Origin: Streptomyces daqingensis
GTDB lineage: Bacteria; Actinomycetota; Actinomycetes; Streptomycetales; Streptomycetaceae
Assembly: GCF_014645895.1 (NCBI RefSeq)
Contig: NZ_BMMP01000014.1
Span: 155,177-219,176 of the forward strand
Reading direction: 5' to 3'
DNA length: 64,000 nucleotides
A program made the translations under genes and the position numbers. The notes under the pieces are model-generated. The model made no database searches. It was not told where the DNA came from and worked only from the letters and a program-made list of their open reading frames with translations. This document shows, one piece after another, positions 42,771 through 53,643 of the stretch. Each line of letters opens with the position of its first letter. Position 1 is the first letter of the stretch.

Positions 42771-42814
42771 GCGGGGCAGCCGGCGCCGCTCCCCGGTGGC
42801 GCCGACTGCCCCGC
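42771..42814. terminator. Bidirectional terminator, 17-bp stem
   Basis: Arms GCGGGGCAGCCGGCGCC (42771-42787) and GGCGCCGACTGCCCCGC (42798-42814) pair with one C-A mismatch around a 10-nt loop. It lies between the convergent DUF4232 and PadR genes. Confidence 0.85.
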
Positions 42815-42869
42815 TCCCAGCCCCAGTTGCCCGGGACCCGCCGGGTCCCCGTTGCCGCCGGGCCGCTCC

Positions 42870-43499
42870 CTACTCGTCTTCGGCGAGGATGAGGTAGAGC
42901 TTCTTGCGGGCATCGTTCACGACGCCCACGGCCTTCTCACGCTGCTCGGGCGTGCCGTTCGCCCACACCTGCTGGAACGCGCTGACGAGGCCCCCGCCGG
43001 CCTTGCGCACCTCGTTCATGGCATCCCAGTCGATGCCGCGCCCGGCTTCCTCCCAGGGAGCGTCCGGACCGGCCTCGGCCTCCGCGCGGCCGGCCTCGGT
43101 GAGCGAGAAGAGGTTCTTGCCGCCCTCGCTCGCACTGCTGATCAGACCCTCGTCCTCCAGGAGCTGGAGGGTGGGGTAGACCGACCCGGGGCTGGGCTTC
43201 CACGCACCCCCGCTGCGTTCGGCGATCTCCTGGATCATCTCGTAGCCGTGCATGGGCCGGTCCTTGAGCAGGGCCAGGATCGACGCCCGAACGTCGCCAC
43301 GGCGCGCGCGCCCGCGCGCCCCTCCCCGCCCGCGGCCGCGCGGGCCGAAGGGCGGGCCGTCCCCGAAAGGCGGTCCGAAGGGACCGAAAGCCTTCCGCTC
43401 CCAGGGGCCGCGCCCTGGGTGCGCGCCGGGGCCGCAGCCGCCCGGTCCTCCCCCGAAGCCGCGGCCTCCTCCTCCACGTCCGTGTTCTTCGTTGCGCAT
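42870..43499 (-). CDS. PadR-family transcriptional regulator with Gly/Pro-rich extension
   Basis: A 209-residue protein. Residues 68-150 form a PadR winged helix (ASILALLKDRPMHGYEMIQE; PSPGSVYPTLQLLEDEGLIS). The preceding 67 residues are Gly/Pro/Arg-rich and low in complexity, as in several streptomycete PadR regulators. A C-terminal dimerisation helix is present. ATG 43499. It is likely self-controlled through direct repeats at 43517-43541 and a CGATATATCG palindrome at 43570. The regulated partner is not obvious nearby. Confidence 0.82.
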   Translation of the reverse strand: MRNEEHGRGGGGRGFGGGPGGCGPGAHPGRGPWERKAFGPFGPPFGDGPPFGPRGRGRGGARGRARRGDVRASILALLKDRPMHGYEMIQEIAERSGGAWKPSPGSVYPTLQLLEDEGLISSASEGGKNLFSLTEAGRAEAEAGPDAPWEEAGRGIDWDAMNEVRKAGGGLVSAFQQVWANGTPEQREKAVGVVNDARKKLYLILAEDE

Positions 43500-43516
43500 C
43501 GCGGACACTCCTTCAT

Positions 43517-43579
43517 TGATCTGTCACTGATCTGTCATTGAGTTTCTCAACCTAGTCGCGATGCGTCAACGATATATCG
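43517..43579. promoter_or_regulatory. PadR upstream direct repeats and palindrome
   Basis: TGATCTGTCA(C/T) occurs twice in tandem (43517-43527, 43528-43538), with a third TGA following, so an 11-bp period, one helical turn. The palindrome CGATATATCG lies at 43570-43579. Both are upstream of PadR and are candidate operator elements. Confidence 0.5.
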
Positions 43580-43616
43580 GATATGGTTCGGCGACAAGCC
43601 GCTTCCCCGATGGGGT

Positions 43617-43905
43617 GACCCCGGATCTGCGGCCGCTCTCTACCCCTCCGGGCTGGACGCGGCCGCACGGCTGCGGACTCTCGCCGACAGCTACGGCCTC
43701 CCACCGCGGGACCGCGGCGAACTGCCCGGCGTCATCGAGCAGGCCACGGAGGTATGCCGGGCCTTCGTCGCCGCCGCGTGGCCGCCGGTGACCCCGTCCG
43801 TCTCCAGGCACTGGCCGAGCGTGGCGGCTGGGAACGCTGGGGCCGCATGCAGACCTGGCCGGTGGAACACCGCGGGACGTTCTCGGCTGACCCTGCTCGA
43901 CTGAC
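43617..43905 (+). pseudogene. Remnant of a phosphotransferase (APH-like) gene, truncated and frameshifted
   Basis: Frame one gives ALYPSGLDAAARLRTLADSY and GLPPRDRGELPGVIEQATEV, then a frame change near 43768 leads into RRVAAGDPVRLQALAERGGW and RMQTWPVEHRGTF in the +1-shifted frame. The joined sequence is like the C-terminal quarter of aminoglycoside/choline phosphotransferase-type proteins common in Streptomyces. A missing C in the run GTCGCCGCCGCG would restore one frame (TTC GTC GCC CGC CGC). The 5' part is absent. It is a dead gene remnant. Confidence 0.65.
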
Positions 43906-44136
43906 TGCCGCGCACGCCGGCCCGCTCGGGCTCCGGACCCCTGCCCGGCAGCATGTCCGGCGCCCGCCGACCGCCTCCCGCGTCCACTCGTCCCGCTCGC
44001 CTCGGCACCGACGTCGACCGCGCGAACCCGTCCGCCGGCCGCACGGACGAGATCGTCGGCATCATCCCGGCCGTTCGCGGATGCCCTCGCGCCTGTCAGC
44101 GGAGGCGCCGACAGCGGGGCCGATAGGTTCCAGGGC

Positions 44137-44571
44137 ATGAGCGTCGAGAGTGAGACCGTCCACGAGGCGACGGACGAACTGGTGGAGGCCTTCGCCCGCC
44201 TCCTTCCACAACTGTCGTCGCGGGCCGAACCGCTGGACCGCCGGGCCGTGGAGAGGCTGACGGCGACGAGCACCAACACGGTCCTCGTGGCCCGGGTCGA
44301 GGGGGTGATCACCGGAACGCTGACACTGGTCATGTCCCCGTTGCCGTCAGGGCTGCGGGCCCACATCGAGGACGTCGTCGTCGACGCTGCCGCACGCGGC
44401 CACGGAGTCGGACGCGCCCTCATCGACAAGGCCCTCGACGTGGCCACCGCGGCCGGGGCACGGACCGTCGACCTCACGTCGAGACCCTCACGGGAAGCCG
44501 CGAACCGCCTGTACGAGAAAGCCGGCTTCCAGCGGAGGCACTCGGCCGTCTATCGCGTCGCCCTGGACTGA
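44137..44571 (+). CDS. GNAT-family N-acetyltransferase
   Basis: A 144-residue single GNAT domain: AHIEDVVVDAAARGHGVGRALIDKALD has the acetyl-CoA-binding motif (shown as RGHGVGRAL) and TSRPSREAANRLYEKAGFQ the C-terminal signature. TAGGTT (44124-44129) lies 7 nt before ATG 44137, so it is probably leaderless. The substrate is unknown. It is the first of two plus-strand genes here, with a short 14-bp tandem repeat in the gap before the next. Confidence 0.87.
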   Translation: MSVESETVHEATDELVEAFARLLPQLSSRAEPLDRRAVERLTATSTNTVLVARVEGVITGTLTLVMSPLPSGLRAHIEDVVVDAAARGHGVGRALIDKALDVATAAGARTVDLTSRPSREAANRLYEKAGFQRRHSAVYRVALD

Positions 44572-44577
44572 GCTCCG

Positions 44578-44619
44578 CGGTCGCCGGCCCTCGGTCGCCG
44601 GTCCTCGGTCACGGGGGCC
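44578..44619 (+). repeat. Three tandem 14-bp repeats after the GNAT gene
   Basis: CGGTCGCCGGCCCT, CGGTCGCCGGTCCT and the degenerate CGGTCACGGGGGCC at 44578, 44592 and 44606. It may be a replication-slippage repeat; its function is unknown. Confidence 0.5.
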
Positions 44620-44726
44620 AGGGGCACGCGGACCACGGTCCGCCGCCGCGCCTCCCGGGCGGCGCCGGTCCACCTCCCCCTGATTGGCAGTGGTCCGCGG
44701 TCCCGCGCCGCGCCTACGGTCCTGCC

Positions 44727-45560
44727 ATGAGGATCCGCACTGTCGACGCCTTCACCGACCGCCCCTGGACGGGCAATCCGGCCGCTGTCGTCCTGCTGGA
44801 GGACAGCTCGGACTTCCCGTCCGACGAGCGCCTCCAGCGTGTGGCACTGGAGATGAACCTCTCGGAGACCGCCTTCGCCCACCCCCTGCGCGACGACCCC
44901 GGAGCGGACTGGGCGCTGCGGTGGTTCACCCCCACCGCCGAGGTGGACCTGTGCGGTCACGCGACGCTCGCCACCGCGCACGTCCTGCACGGCGACGGCG
45001 CAACGCGGGCGGCCGGCGGCCCGGTCCGCTTCCGCACCCGCAGCGGGGTACTCACCGCGTCCACCGGCCCGGACGGCGACATCACCCTCGACTTCCCCAC
45101 CGCGCCCCTCACCCGGGTGACTCCCCCGGCAGAGGTGCAGGCCGGACTGGGCTCCACCCCTGTAGCCGTCTACGACACCGGGCCGCTGGGCGACCTCCTC
45201 GTGGAGCTTCCCGACGAGGCGTCGGTGCGCGCGGTGACGCCCGACCCCACCGCGCTCCTGCGGCTTCCACACCGGGCGGTCATCGCGACGGCCCTCGCGG
45301 CCGACCCCGCGGGCAGCGGCTACGACTACGTCTCGCGGGTCTTCGGCCCCGCGGTCGGCATCCCCGAGGACCCCGTCACCGGCAGCGCGCACACCGCGCT
45401 GGCCCCGCTGTGGTCCGGCCGGCTGGGCAGCGACGTCCTCACCGGTCTGCAGTGCTCAGCGCGTACGGGCCGGGTCCGCACCGCGCTGCGCGGCGAGCGG
45501 ACGGAGCTGACCGGCAGCGCGGTCACAGTGCTGGACGCACGGCTGCGCGTCGATTTCTGA
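44727..45560 (+). CDS. PhzF-family isomerase/epimerase-like protein
   Basis: A 277-residue PhzF-fold protein, with the two-domain alpha/beta barrel. The conserved Glu is in LSETAFAHPL, and the CGHATLATAHVL motif precedes FFxT-like turns; a C-terminal EDPVTGSAHTALAPLW motif is canonical. Members include PhzF of phenazine synthesis and many uncharacterised isomerases. TACGGT (44715-44720) precedes ATG 44727 by 6 nt, so it is probably leaderless. No phenazine genes lie nearby, so the substrate is unknown. Confidence 0.88.
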   Translation: MRIRTVDAFTDRPWTGNPAAVVLLEDSSDFPSDERLQRVALEMNLSETAFAHPLRDDPGADWALRWFTPTAEVDLCGHATLATAHVLHGDGATRAAGGPVRFRTRSGVLTASTGPDGDITLDFPTAPLTRVTPPAEVQAGLGSTPVAVYDTGPLGDLLVELPDEASVRAVTPDPTALLRLPHRAVIATALAADPAGSGYDYVSRVFGPAVGIPEDPVTGSAHTALAPLWSGRLGSDVLTGLQCSARTGRVRTALRGERTELTGSAVTVLDARLRVDF

Positions 45561-45604
45561 CGGGCGCGCCCACACCCCGGCGGCGGTGCGGGCCCGGCCC
45601 GCCG

Positions 45605-46414
45605 TCAGGGCGTGGGCAGCCAGTCGACCCGTCCCTCGAGGGCGGCGTAGCCCGTGAACGCGACGATGTCGATCAGCGCGTGAGCCGCCACCAGCGGGCC
45701 TACCCGGCCCCAACGCCTGTACAGCCAGACGAAGATGACGCCCATCGCCATGTTCCCGACCATGCCGCCGACGCCCTGGTACAGGTGGTACGAGCCCCGC
45801 AGCACCGCGCTGACCGCCAGCGCCGCCCAGGGCGAGAAGCGCGTCGTCTGGCCGAGCCTGCGCAGGAGATAGCCGACGACGATCACCTCTTCCACGATCG
45901 CGTTCTGCAGCGCGGACGCGACCAGCACGGGGATGCGCCACCACACGTGCGGCAGCGACTCCGGCACGACGGTGAGGTTGAACCCGGCCTGCACGGCGCC
46001 CAGATACAGGGCGAGGCCGCTGCCTCCGATCGCGGCGGCGAGCAGCGCTCCCCGCGTCAGATCGAACGCGGGCCGTGCGCGGTCGAAACCGATGGCGCGC
46101 AGCCCGCCCGCCCCCTCCCGCGTCAGCAGGTGCGCGACGAGCACGACGGGAACGAGGGCCGTGGCCACGCCGAAGAGCTGCCAGGCCAGGTCGAGCCAGG
46201 GCCTGTCGGGAGCGCGCGAGGTGTTCATGCGCGCCGCCTGGTCCGCGAGCGATCCGGGCGCGGTGAGCGAACCGACGAAGCTGATGACGGCGGAGACCGC
46301 GCTGGCCCCGAGGGAGAGCGCCAGCACGAGGTACATCTCGCTCCGCAGCGTGCGCGGCGAGAGGTCCTCCCCGAGGGGCGGGGACGACTCGGGGTCCCGC
46401 GCTTGCGACTTCAC
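45605..46414 (-). CDS. CPBP-family intramembrane glutamic protease (type II CAAX-like)
   Basis: A 269-residue polytopic protein with the CPBP/Abi motifs in order: Glu175-Glu176 (EEVIVVGYLLRR), His210 in SYHLYQG, and His245 in HALIDI. These residues match the glutamate and histidine residues of RCE1-type proteases. Members cleave membrane substrates or act in bacteriocin immunity. GGGAGG lies 5 nt before GTG 46414. It converges with the PhzF gene. Confidence 0.87.
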   Translation of the reverse strand: MKSQARDPESSPPLGEDLSPRTLRSEMYLVLALSLGASAVSAVISFVGSLTAPGSLADQAARMNTSRAPDRPWLDLAWQLFGVATALVPVVLVAHLLTREGAGGLRAIGFDRARPAFDLTRGALLAAAIGGSGLALYLGAVQAGFNLTVVPESLPHVWWRIPVLVASALQNAIVEEVIVVGYLLRRLGQTTRFSPWAALAVSAVLRGSYHLYQGVGGMVGNMAMGVIFVWLYRRWGRVGPLVAAHALIDIVAFTGYAALEGRVDWLPTP

Positions 46415-46601
46415 ACATGCCTCCCGTTCGGCCGGTCCGCGCCTCGCGCGCTTCCGCTGCCCGGCGCGCTCCCGCCGGCCGTACCGCTGCCGCGCTCCGG
46501 TGATGCGTCACAGCTTGCCCGACCCGGCCCGCGCAGGCGGCGGAGGGGTCTCCGGTCGGCTGGCGGGTGTCCCCCGCGTCTCCGCGCCTCGCGACGTCCC
46601 C

Positions 46602-48098
46602 TCAAGGGCCGGGCGGCCAGCTGTGCACGGGCTCGCCGGTGTTCGAAAGCTCGCAGTACCGGCGGGTGACCGCCGCGAGCGCCTTCTCACGGTCCAGGCC
46701 CGAGTCGACGGCCCTGTGGTACGCCGCGGCCTGCCACGAGGCGCCGTTGACCCGGTAGCGGCACCTGGCCTCGATGACCTCCAGGTAGCGCTCACGGTCG
46801 GCGCGCTCCACTCCCCACGCCTCAAGGCCCGCGGCCGCCATCGGCAGCAGTTCCTCCTGTACGAGCCGCACCGCGGGGACCTTCACCAGGCCGCCCTGAC
46901 GTCCGGAGCGGGGCCAGTGCAGCTCGGCGTCGATGCCGTGACGGCACGCCGCGTCGAAGTTCTCGGCGGCCGCCTGGAACGGCAGCCGCCGCCAGACGGG
47001 GCGCTGCTCGTCGGCGAGGCTGCGTACGAGCCCGTAGTAGAGGGCGGTGTTGGCCAGAACGTCCGTGACGGTGGGCCCTGCCGGCAGTACGCGGTTCTCG
47101 ACCCGCAGGTGCGGCACGCCCCCCGCGACGGCGTAGACGGGCCGGTTCCAGCGGTAGACAGTTCCGTTGTGGAGCACCAGTTCGGACAGGGCGGGAACGC
47201 CGCCCTCCCTCAGCACCTGTTGCGGCTCCTCTTCCGCGCAGATCGGCAGCAGTGCGGGGAAGTAGCGAAAGTTCTCCTCGAAGAGGTCGTACGCCGACTC
47301 GATCCACCGCTCGCCGAACCAGGTGCGCGGCCGTACGCCCTGCGCGCGCAGCTCGTCCGGCCTGGTGTCGGTGGCCTGGAGGAACAGCGGGATCCGCGAT
47401 TCCCGCCACAGCTCACGCCCGAACAGGAAAGGCGAGTTGGCGCCCATCGCGATCTGCACTGCCGACACCGCCTGAGAGGCGTTCCACACGTCGGCGAACC
47501 GCTCGGGCGTCACCTGCAGATGCAGCTGCACCGAGGTGCAGGCCGCCTCCGGCGCGATCGAACTCGAGGTGCGGTTCAGCCGCTCCACGCCCTCGATGTC
47601 CAGTACGACCTCTTCACCGCGCGAGGCCATGATCTGGTCGTTGAGCAGCATGTACCGGTCCACCTCGGTGAGGTTCGAGGAGACCAGGTCCTCGTCGGTG
47701 AGCGTGGGGAGGATGCCGATCATCACGATGCCGGCGCCCTCCTGGCGTGCCTGCCGGTCCGCGTACCCCAGTCCCGTGCGCAGCTCCTCGGCGAGCTGGT
47801 CGAAGACCCGCCCGGACAGGCGGTGGGGGACGATGTTCACCTCGAGGTTGAACTGCCCGAGTTCCGTCTGGAAGTCCTCGCTGCCGATCCGCCGGAGCAC
47901 TTCGAGGTTCATCATCCGGGGCAGCCCGTCCCCGTCGGCGAGGTTCAGCTCGATCTCCAGCCCCATGAGATTCCTGGGACGCTCGAAGCGCTTCTCGTCC
48001 AGGAGTACGCGCAGCGCGTCGAGGCACTCCCGGAGCTTCCGCCGGTACTGGTGCCGGTCGGACAGGTCGAACCCGTCGGAGACGACCTTCTCACCCAT
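46602..48098 (-). CDS. Glutamate-cysteine ligase family 2-like enzyme
   Basis: A 498-residue protein with the GCS2 (PF04107) fold: LMGLEIELNLADGDGLPRMM, FQTELGQFNLEVN (the glutamate-binding region), TSVQLHLQVTPERFAD and a long alpha-helical C-terminus. The family includes glutamate-cysteine ligases and other ATP-dependent peptide ligases such as EgtA. No glutathione- or mycothiol-pathway neighbour identifies the substrate. The ATG lies at 48098 with a GGGAC sequence before it. Actinobacteria use mycothiol, so a conventional gshA role is not assumed. Confidence 0.83.
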   Translation of the reverse strand: MGEKVVSDGFDLSDRHQYRRKLRECLDALRVLLDEKRFERPRNLMGLEIELNLADGDGLPRMMNLEVLRRIGSEDFQTELGQFNLEVNIVPHRLSGRVFDQLAEELRTGLGYADRQARQEGAGIVMIGILPTLTDEDLVSSNLTEVDRYMLLNDQIMASRGEEVVLDIEGVERLNRTSSSIAPEAACTSVQLHLQVTPERFADVWNASQAVSAVQIAMGANSPFLFGRELWRESRIPLFLQATDTRPDELRAQGVRPRTWFGERWIESAYDLFEENFRYFPALLPICAEEEPQQVLREGGVPALSELVLHNGTVYRWNRPVYAVAGGVPHLRVENRVLPAGPTVTDVLANTALYYGLVRSLADEQRPVWRRLPFQAAAENFDAACRHGIDAELHWPRSGRQGGLVKVPAVRLVQEELLPMAAAGLEAWGVERADRERYLEVIEARCRYRVNGASWQAAAYHRAVDSGLDREKALAAVTRRYCELSNTGEPVHSWPPGP

Positions 48099-48610
48099 CG
48101 GGACGTCCCTCCTAGATGCGACCGCGTGGTGTCAGCCATGATGCCCGGCAAGGTCGTGGATCACGCCTCACCGCCCACTCGCTACCCACCTGTCAGCGCG
48201 CACGCACCTGCAGTTCAAGGCATGTTCCGCCGGCATACGTCCCCGTCCCGCACCGGAAGCACACACCCGCGCCGAAGGACCCGACCGGTTCCGGCCGAAC
48301 CGCGACGGCTCCGGTTCCGGCAGGCCGGAGACGCGGTGAGACACCGGAGCGACGGAAACACTCCGAAAACCCTGTGCAGGCGACGTGCATATCGGCTTGA
48401 TATCCCCTTGCGTCCATTATCGGGCGATGAGAGGTGAAAGCACACAAGAACACCCTTCGTATAAACTCCGGGCAAGGCTGAGACGCGGTACCGCCGACGC
48501 CGGCGCCCGCAGTCACCCCGCCGCCCGCGAAGCGGCCTTCTTCACGCCGACAGCGCTGTCTGCACCCCGGCCGCACCACCCGTGTGTCTCCAAGTGAGAG
48601 GCGATCTGTC
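48099..48610. other. 512-nt divergent intergenic region
   Basis: No coding frame with typical bias. A TATAAA hexamer at 48460 could be a -10 for the plus-strand gene at 48611, but no good -35 lies 17 bp before it. The middle section (48395-48435) is A+T-richer and includes a GATATC-type segment. I see no terminator. Confidence 0.4.
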
Positions 48611-49210
48611 ATGCCGCTGCACCTTCCTCCGGCCCCGCCCGCCGCGCTCCGCAGTGTTCTCGCAGCCCTCGGCTCCCCCGCCGCACACGGCCAGGGAGGC
48701 GTCGCCGCGCCGGAAGGCCCACGCAGCCGGTTTCAGCCCGAACTTCCCTTGCCTCTGCACGAGTTGACCTCTTTCACCCCCGCGGCCGGCAGCTCTGCCA
48801 CCCGTCTCACCGGCTGGCGCTTCCTGCTCCGCGACCCGGAGGCGTCCGGCACCTCCGCGCCCGGCGCCGCCGAGTCGGTGCTCACCCCGGACGGCTGGGC
48901 GTTCGCGTACTTCTGCGGCGGTCCCTACGTCGCCGCGACGCTGCAGGCGCTGGAGCAGGCCGAATCGCTGACCGAGGACCTCCAGCCGCGGCTGCTGTCC
49001 GTACCGCAGCTGTACATGATGACGCTGTGGCTGCACGGGGACACCGCCGCCGAGCCCGCCCGGGGCACCCCGCTGCCCTCCGACGTACTCATACCCCTGG
49101 CGCCGGCACCGCCCGGCATCGCGGCGCACCGCCCGCACCGGGCGGACGCCCTCCTGCCGCTGCTGACTCGTCGCGTCGTACCGGCTCCGCTGATGCGGAC
49201 TCCGGCCTGA
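48611..49210 (+). CDS. Conserved hypothetical protein
   Basis: A 199-residue protein I do not recognise. The N-terminal 45 residues are Pro/Ala-rich; residues 60-150 look globular with LTGWRFLLRDPEASG, TPDGWAFAYFCGGPYVAAT and LEQAESLTEDLQPRLLSVPQ. No TM segment, signal peptide or metal motif is visible. GAGAGG precedes ATG 48611 by 8 nt. It is plausibly a streptomycete-specific cytoplasmic protein. It precedes a small DUF5999 gene in the same direction. Confidence 0.65.
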   Translation: MPLHLPPAPPAALRSVLAALGSPAAHGQGGVAAPEGPRSRFQPELPLPLHELTSFTPAAGSSATRLTGWRFLLRDPEASGTSAPGAAESVLTPDGWAFAYFCGGPYVAATLQALEQAESLTEDLQPRLLSVPQLYMMTLWLHGDTAAEPARGTPLPSDVLIPLAPAPPGIAAHRPHRADALLPLLTRRVVPAPLMRTPA

Positions 49211-49494
49211 CGAGGGTGGGGTAGCGTACCGCCAACCGCATCCGGCGAGTCCCCCGGAAGCCTCGGCCCCCTCTTGCTCATATCCGGCAAATCGCCTTGC
49301 CGTACGAGCCAGTTGAGGCGCAACCACCCGCACGGGTGACGCGTCTGTCCTGGTTGAGGAGTGGTGACGCGAAATCCCTGCGGATTCGAGTCCACAGGGG
49401 AACACTGGGGACCGAGCGAGGAACGGGGGCGGCCATGGACACCGTGACCAGCCGCAGCACGAACACCACGACACAACGGAAGACGACAGCGAAA

Positions 49495-49698
49495 ATGTGC
49501 CAGCACCAGCCACCATGCCCCACAGCCGAATCCGCCGACCGGGAAGCCGCTCACCCTGTGGCCCACTTCCCGGAGCAGGGCTGGAGCCTGCTGTGCAACG
49601 GCGTGCTGCTCTTCGAGGACACCGGTGAGCTGCTGCCGGACGGCAAGATCATCGACCCGCACCGCCCTCTCGTCCGCGGCATCGCCACCGCTGCCTGA
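49495..49698 (+). CDS. DUF5999 family small protein
   Basis: A 67-residue protein, MCQHQPPCPTAESADREAAH at the start, then VAHFPEQGWSLLCNGVLLFEDTG and LLPDGKIIDPHRPLV. This is the small DUF5999 family found in streptomycetes, with conserved Cys residues near the N-terminus. Function unknown. ATG 49495 is used since it gives the conserved length; the upstream in-frame region lacks a start of that type. Confidence 0.8.
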   Translation: MCQHQPPCPTAESADREAAHPVAHFPEQGWSLLCNGVLLFEDTGELLPDGKIIDPHRPLVRGIATAA

Positions 49699-49715
49699 GA
49701 GACCCGACAAGAAAC

Positions 49716-49751
49716 CAGGGCCGGCCCGGCGTCACCGCCGCACCGGCCCTG
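49716..49751. terminator. Bidirectional terminator between DUF5999 and gcvP
   Basis: Outer stem CAGGGCCGG (49716-49724) with CCGGCCCTG (49743-49751), inner stem CGGCG/CGCCG around TCAC. It separates convergent genes. Confidence 0.75.
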
Positions 49752-49802
49752 ACCTGTGCCGCCACCGGCGGCACGCGAACGATCAGGCGCGCCGCCCGCG
49801 TA

Positions 49803-52688
<2,886 letters not shown>

Positions 52689-52750
52689 CTGCGGGGGCCT
52701 CCTGGTCGTTGCGACCTGCGAGGGACACCACGACACGGGTGCCCGGACGG

Positions 52751-52968
52751 CCTCCCCCTCTGTCATCTCAACCTGAGAGTTTCACCGGTCCGCCCAGCAC
52801 GCGGCCGGCCCGGCTTTCACCGTCGGTGAGGGGGAGCCCAGGCACTGCATGGCTCGCCCTGCTTTCCAGAGTGACCTCACCCGCGCGGTACGTGAGCCTG
52901 AGAGATTCCGGGGAGGAGTTGCTCCTTCGGCGCCCCCGGCACCTGCACCGGAGGACTCTCCCGCTCGG
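52751..52968 (-). ncRNA. Tandem glycine riboswitch in the gcvP leader
   Basis: On the minus strand the leader contains two aptamer-like segments with the conserved glycine-riboswitch elements: GGGAGAGTCC, GGCGCCGAAGGAGCAA, CTCTCAGG and CTCTGGAAAGCAGG (52968 down to about 52862), then CCGACGGTGAAAGCCGGG, GGTGAAACTCTCAGGTTGAG and ATGACAGAGGGG (about 52860-52751). The second aptamer's end overlaps the start of an apparent longer gcvP frame, which is therefore discarded. It should switch gcvP on when glycine is high. Confidence 0.9.
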
Positions 52969-53241
52969 GGTCGTCAGCCGCTTTCGAGCGTACCAGCGGT
53001 TCCGCTCACGGGAACTGGAGGTGCACTCGAGTGGCCAAACCCCGCAATGTGCCTTTGGGTAGGTAATACGGCTTGCGCGACCGGCTCCCGGCACCGCTGG
53101 AGCCCGCAGCACCCTGCCGCACGTGGCAAGCACCCGAGCGGGGTACCGGGGCCCGCCGGACCTGCCCGCCGGAGAGCCGGAGCCGTACCGGGCCACCCAC
53201 ATGCGTCACACAGCGCCCAGTCGCGAGTACATGGAGGACCC
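52969..53241. other. Upstream region of the glycine riboswitch and PRC-barrel gene
   Basis: About 270 nt without a gene. It must contain the promoter for the minus-strand gcvP transcript and that of the plus-strand PRC-barrel gene, but I did not find a clear -10/-35 pair on either strand. Confidence 0.4.
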
Positions 53242-53637
53242 GTGCAGAGGGACATCGACCCCAGGAAGCTGATCGGGCGCAGAGCGCTCGACTCGAGCGG
53301 ATGCAAGATCGGAACGGTGGGCGAGGTCTATCTCGACGACGCCACCGGCGAGCCGGAGTGGGCCGCCGTCCGCCCCGGTCTCCTCCGGCGCGAGGCCCTC
53401 GTCCCGCTGGGGCCGAGCGAGTTCGTGGACGGCGTGCTCCTGGTCCCCTTCGCACGCTCGCTCGTCAGGGGCACCCCGGTGCTCGGCGTGGGGCGGCACC
53501 TCTCCCCCGTGCAGGAGCTGCAGCTCTACATCCACTACGGGCTCGACGTCCCCGCCCCGGCGGAGGAGGGCCCGCCGTACCCGGCCTCCCCGCCGCCTGA
53601 CCGCGACTTCGGGCGCATAGCGGGGTCGGAGAGCTGA
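53242..53637 (+). CDS. PRC-barrel domain protein
   Basis: A 131-residue protein with a PRC-barrel (RDIDPRKLIGRRALDSSGCKIG; VGEVYLDDATGEPEWAAVRPG; EFVDGVLLVPFARSLV). The C-terminus has a Pro-rich tail. PRC-barrels occur in stress-response and ribosome-associated proteins; the role here is unknown. GGAGGA lies 4 nt before GTG 53242. It converges tail to tail with dinB (6 nt apart). Confidence 0.85.
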   Translation: MQRDIDPRKLIGRRALDSSGCKIGTVGEVYLDDATGEPEWAAVRPGLLRREALVPLGPSEFVDGVLLVPFARSLVRGTPVLGVGRHLSPVQELQLYIHYGLDVPAPAEEGPPYPASPPPDRDFGRIAGSES

Positions 53638-53643
53638 AGGGCG

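Noticed and set aside
43754..44140. Apparent 128-codon plus-strand gene before the GNAT
   Set aside because: Its first part is explained by the frameshifted phosphotransferase remnant; the rest has no similarity I recognise.
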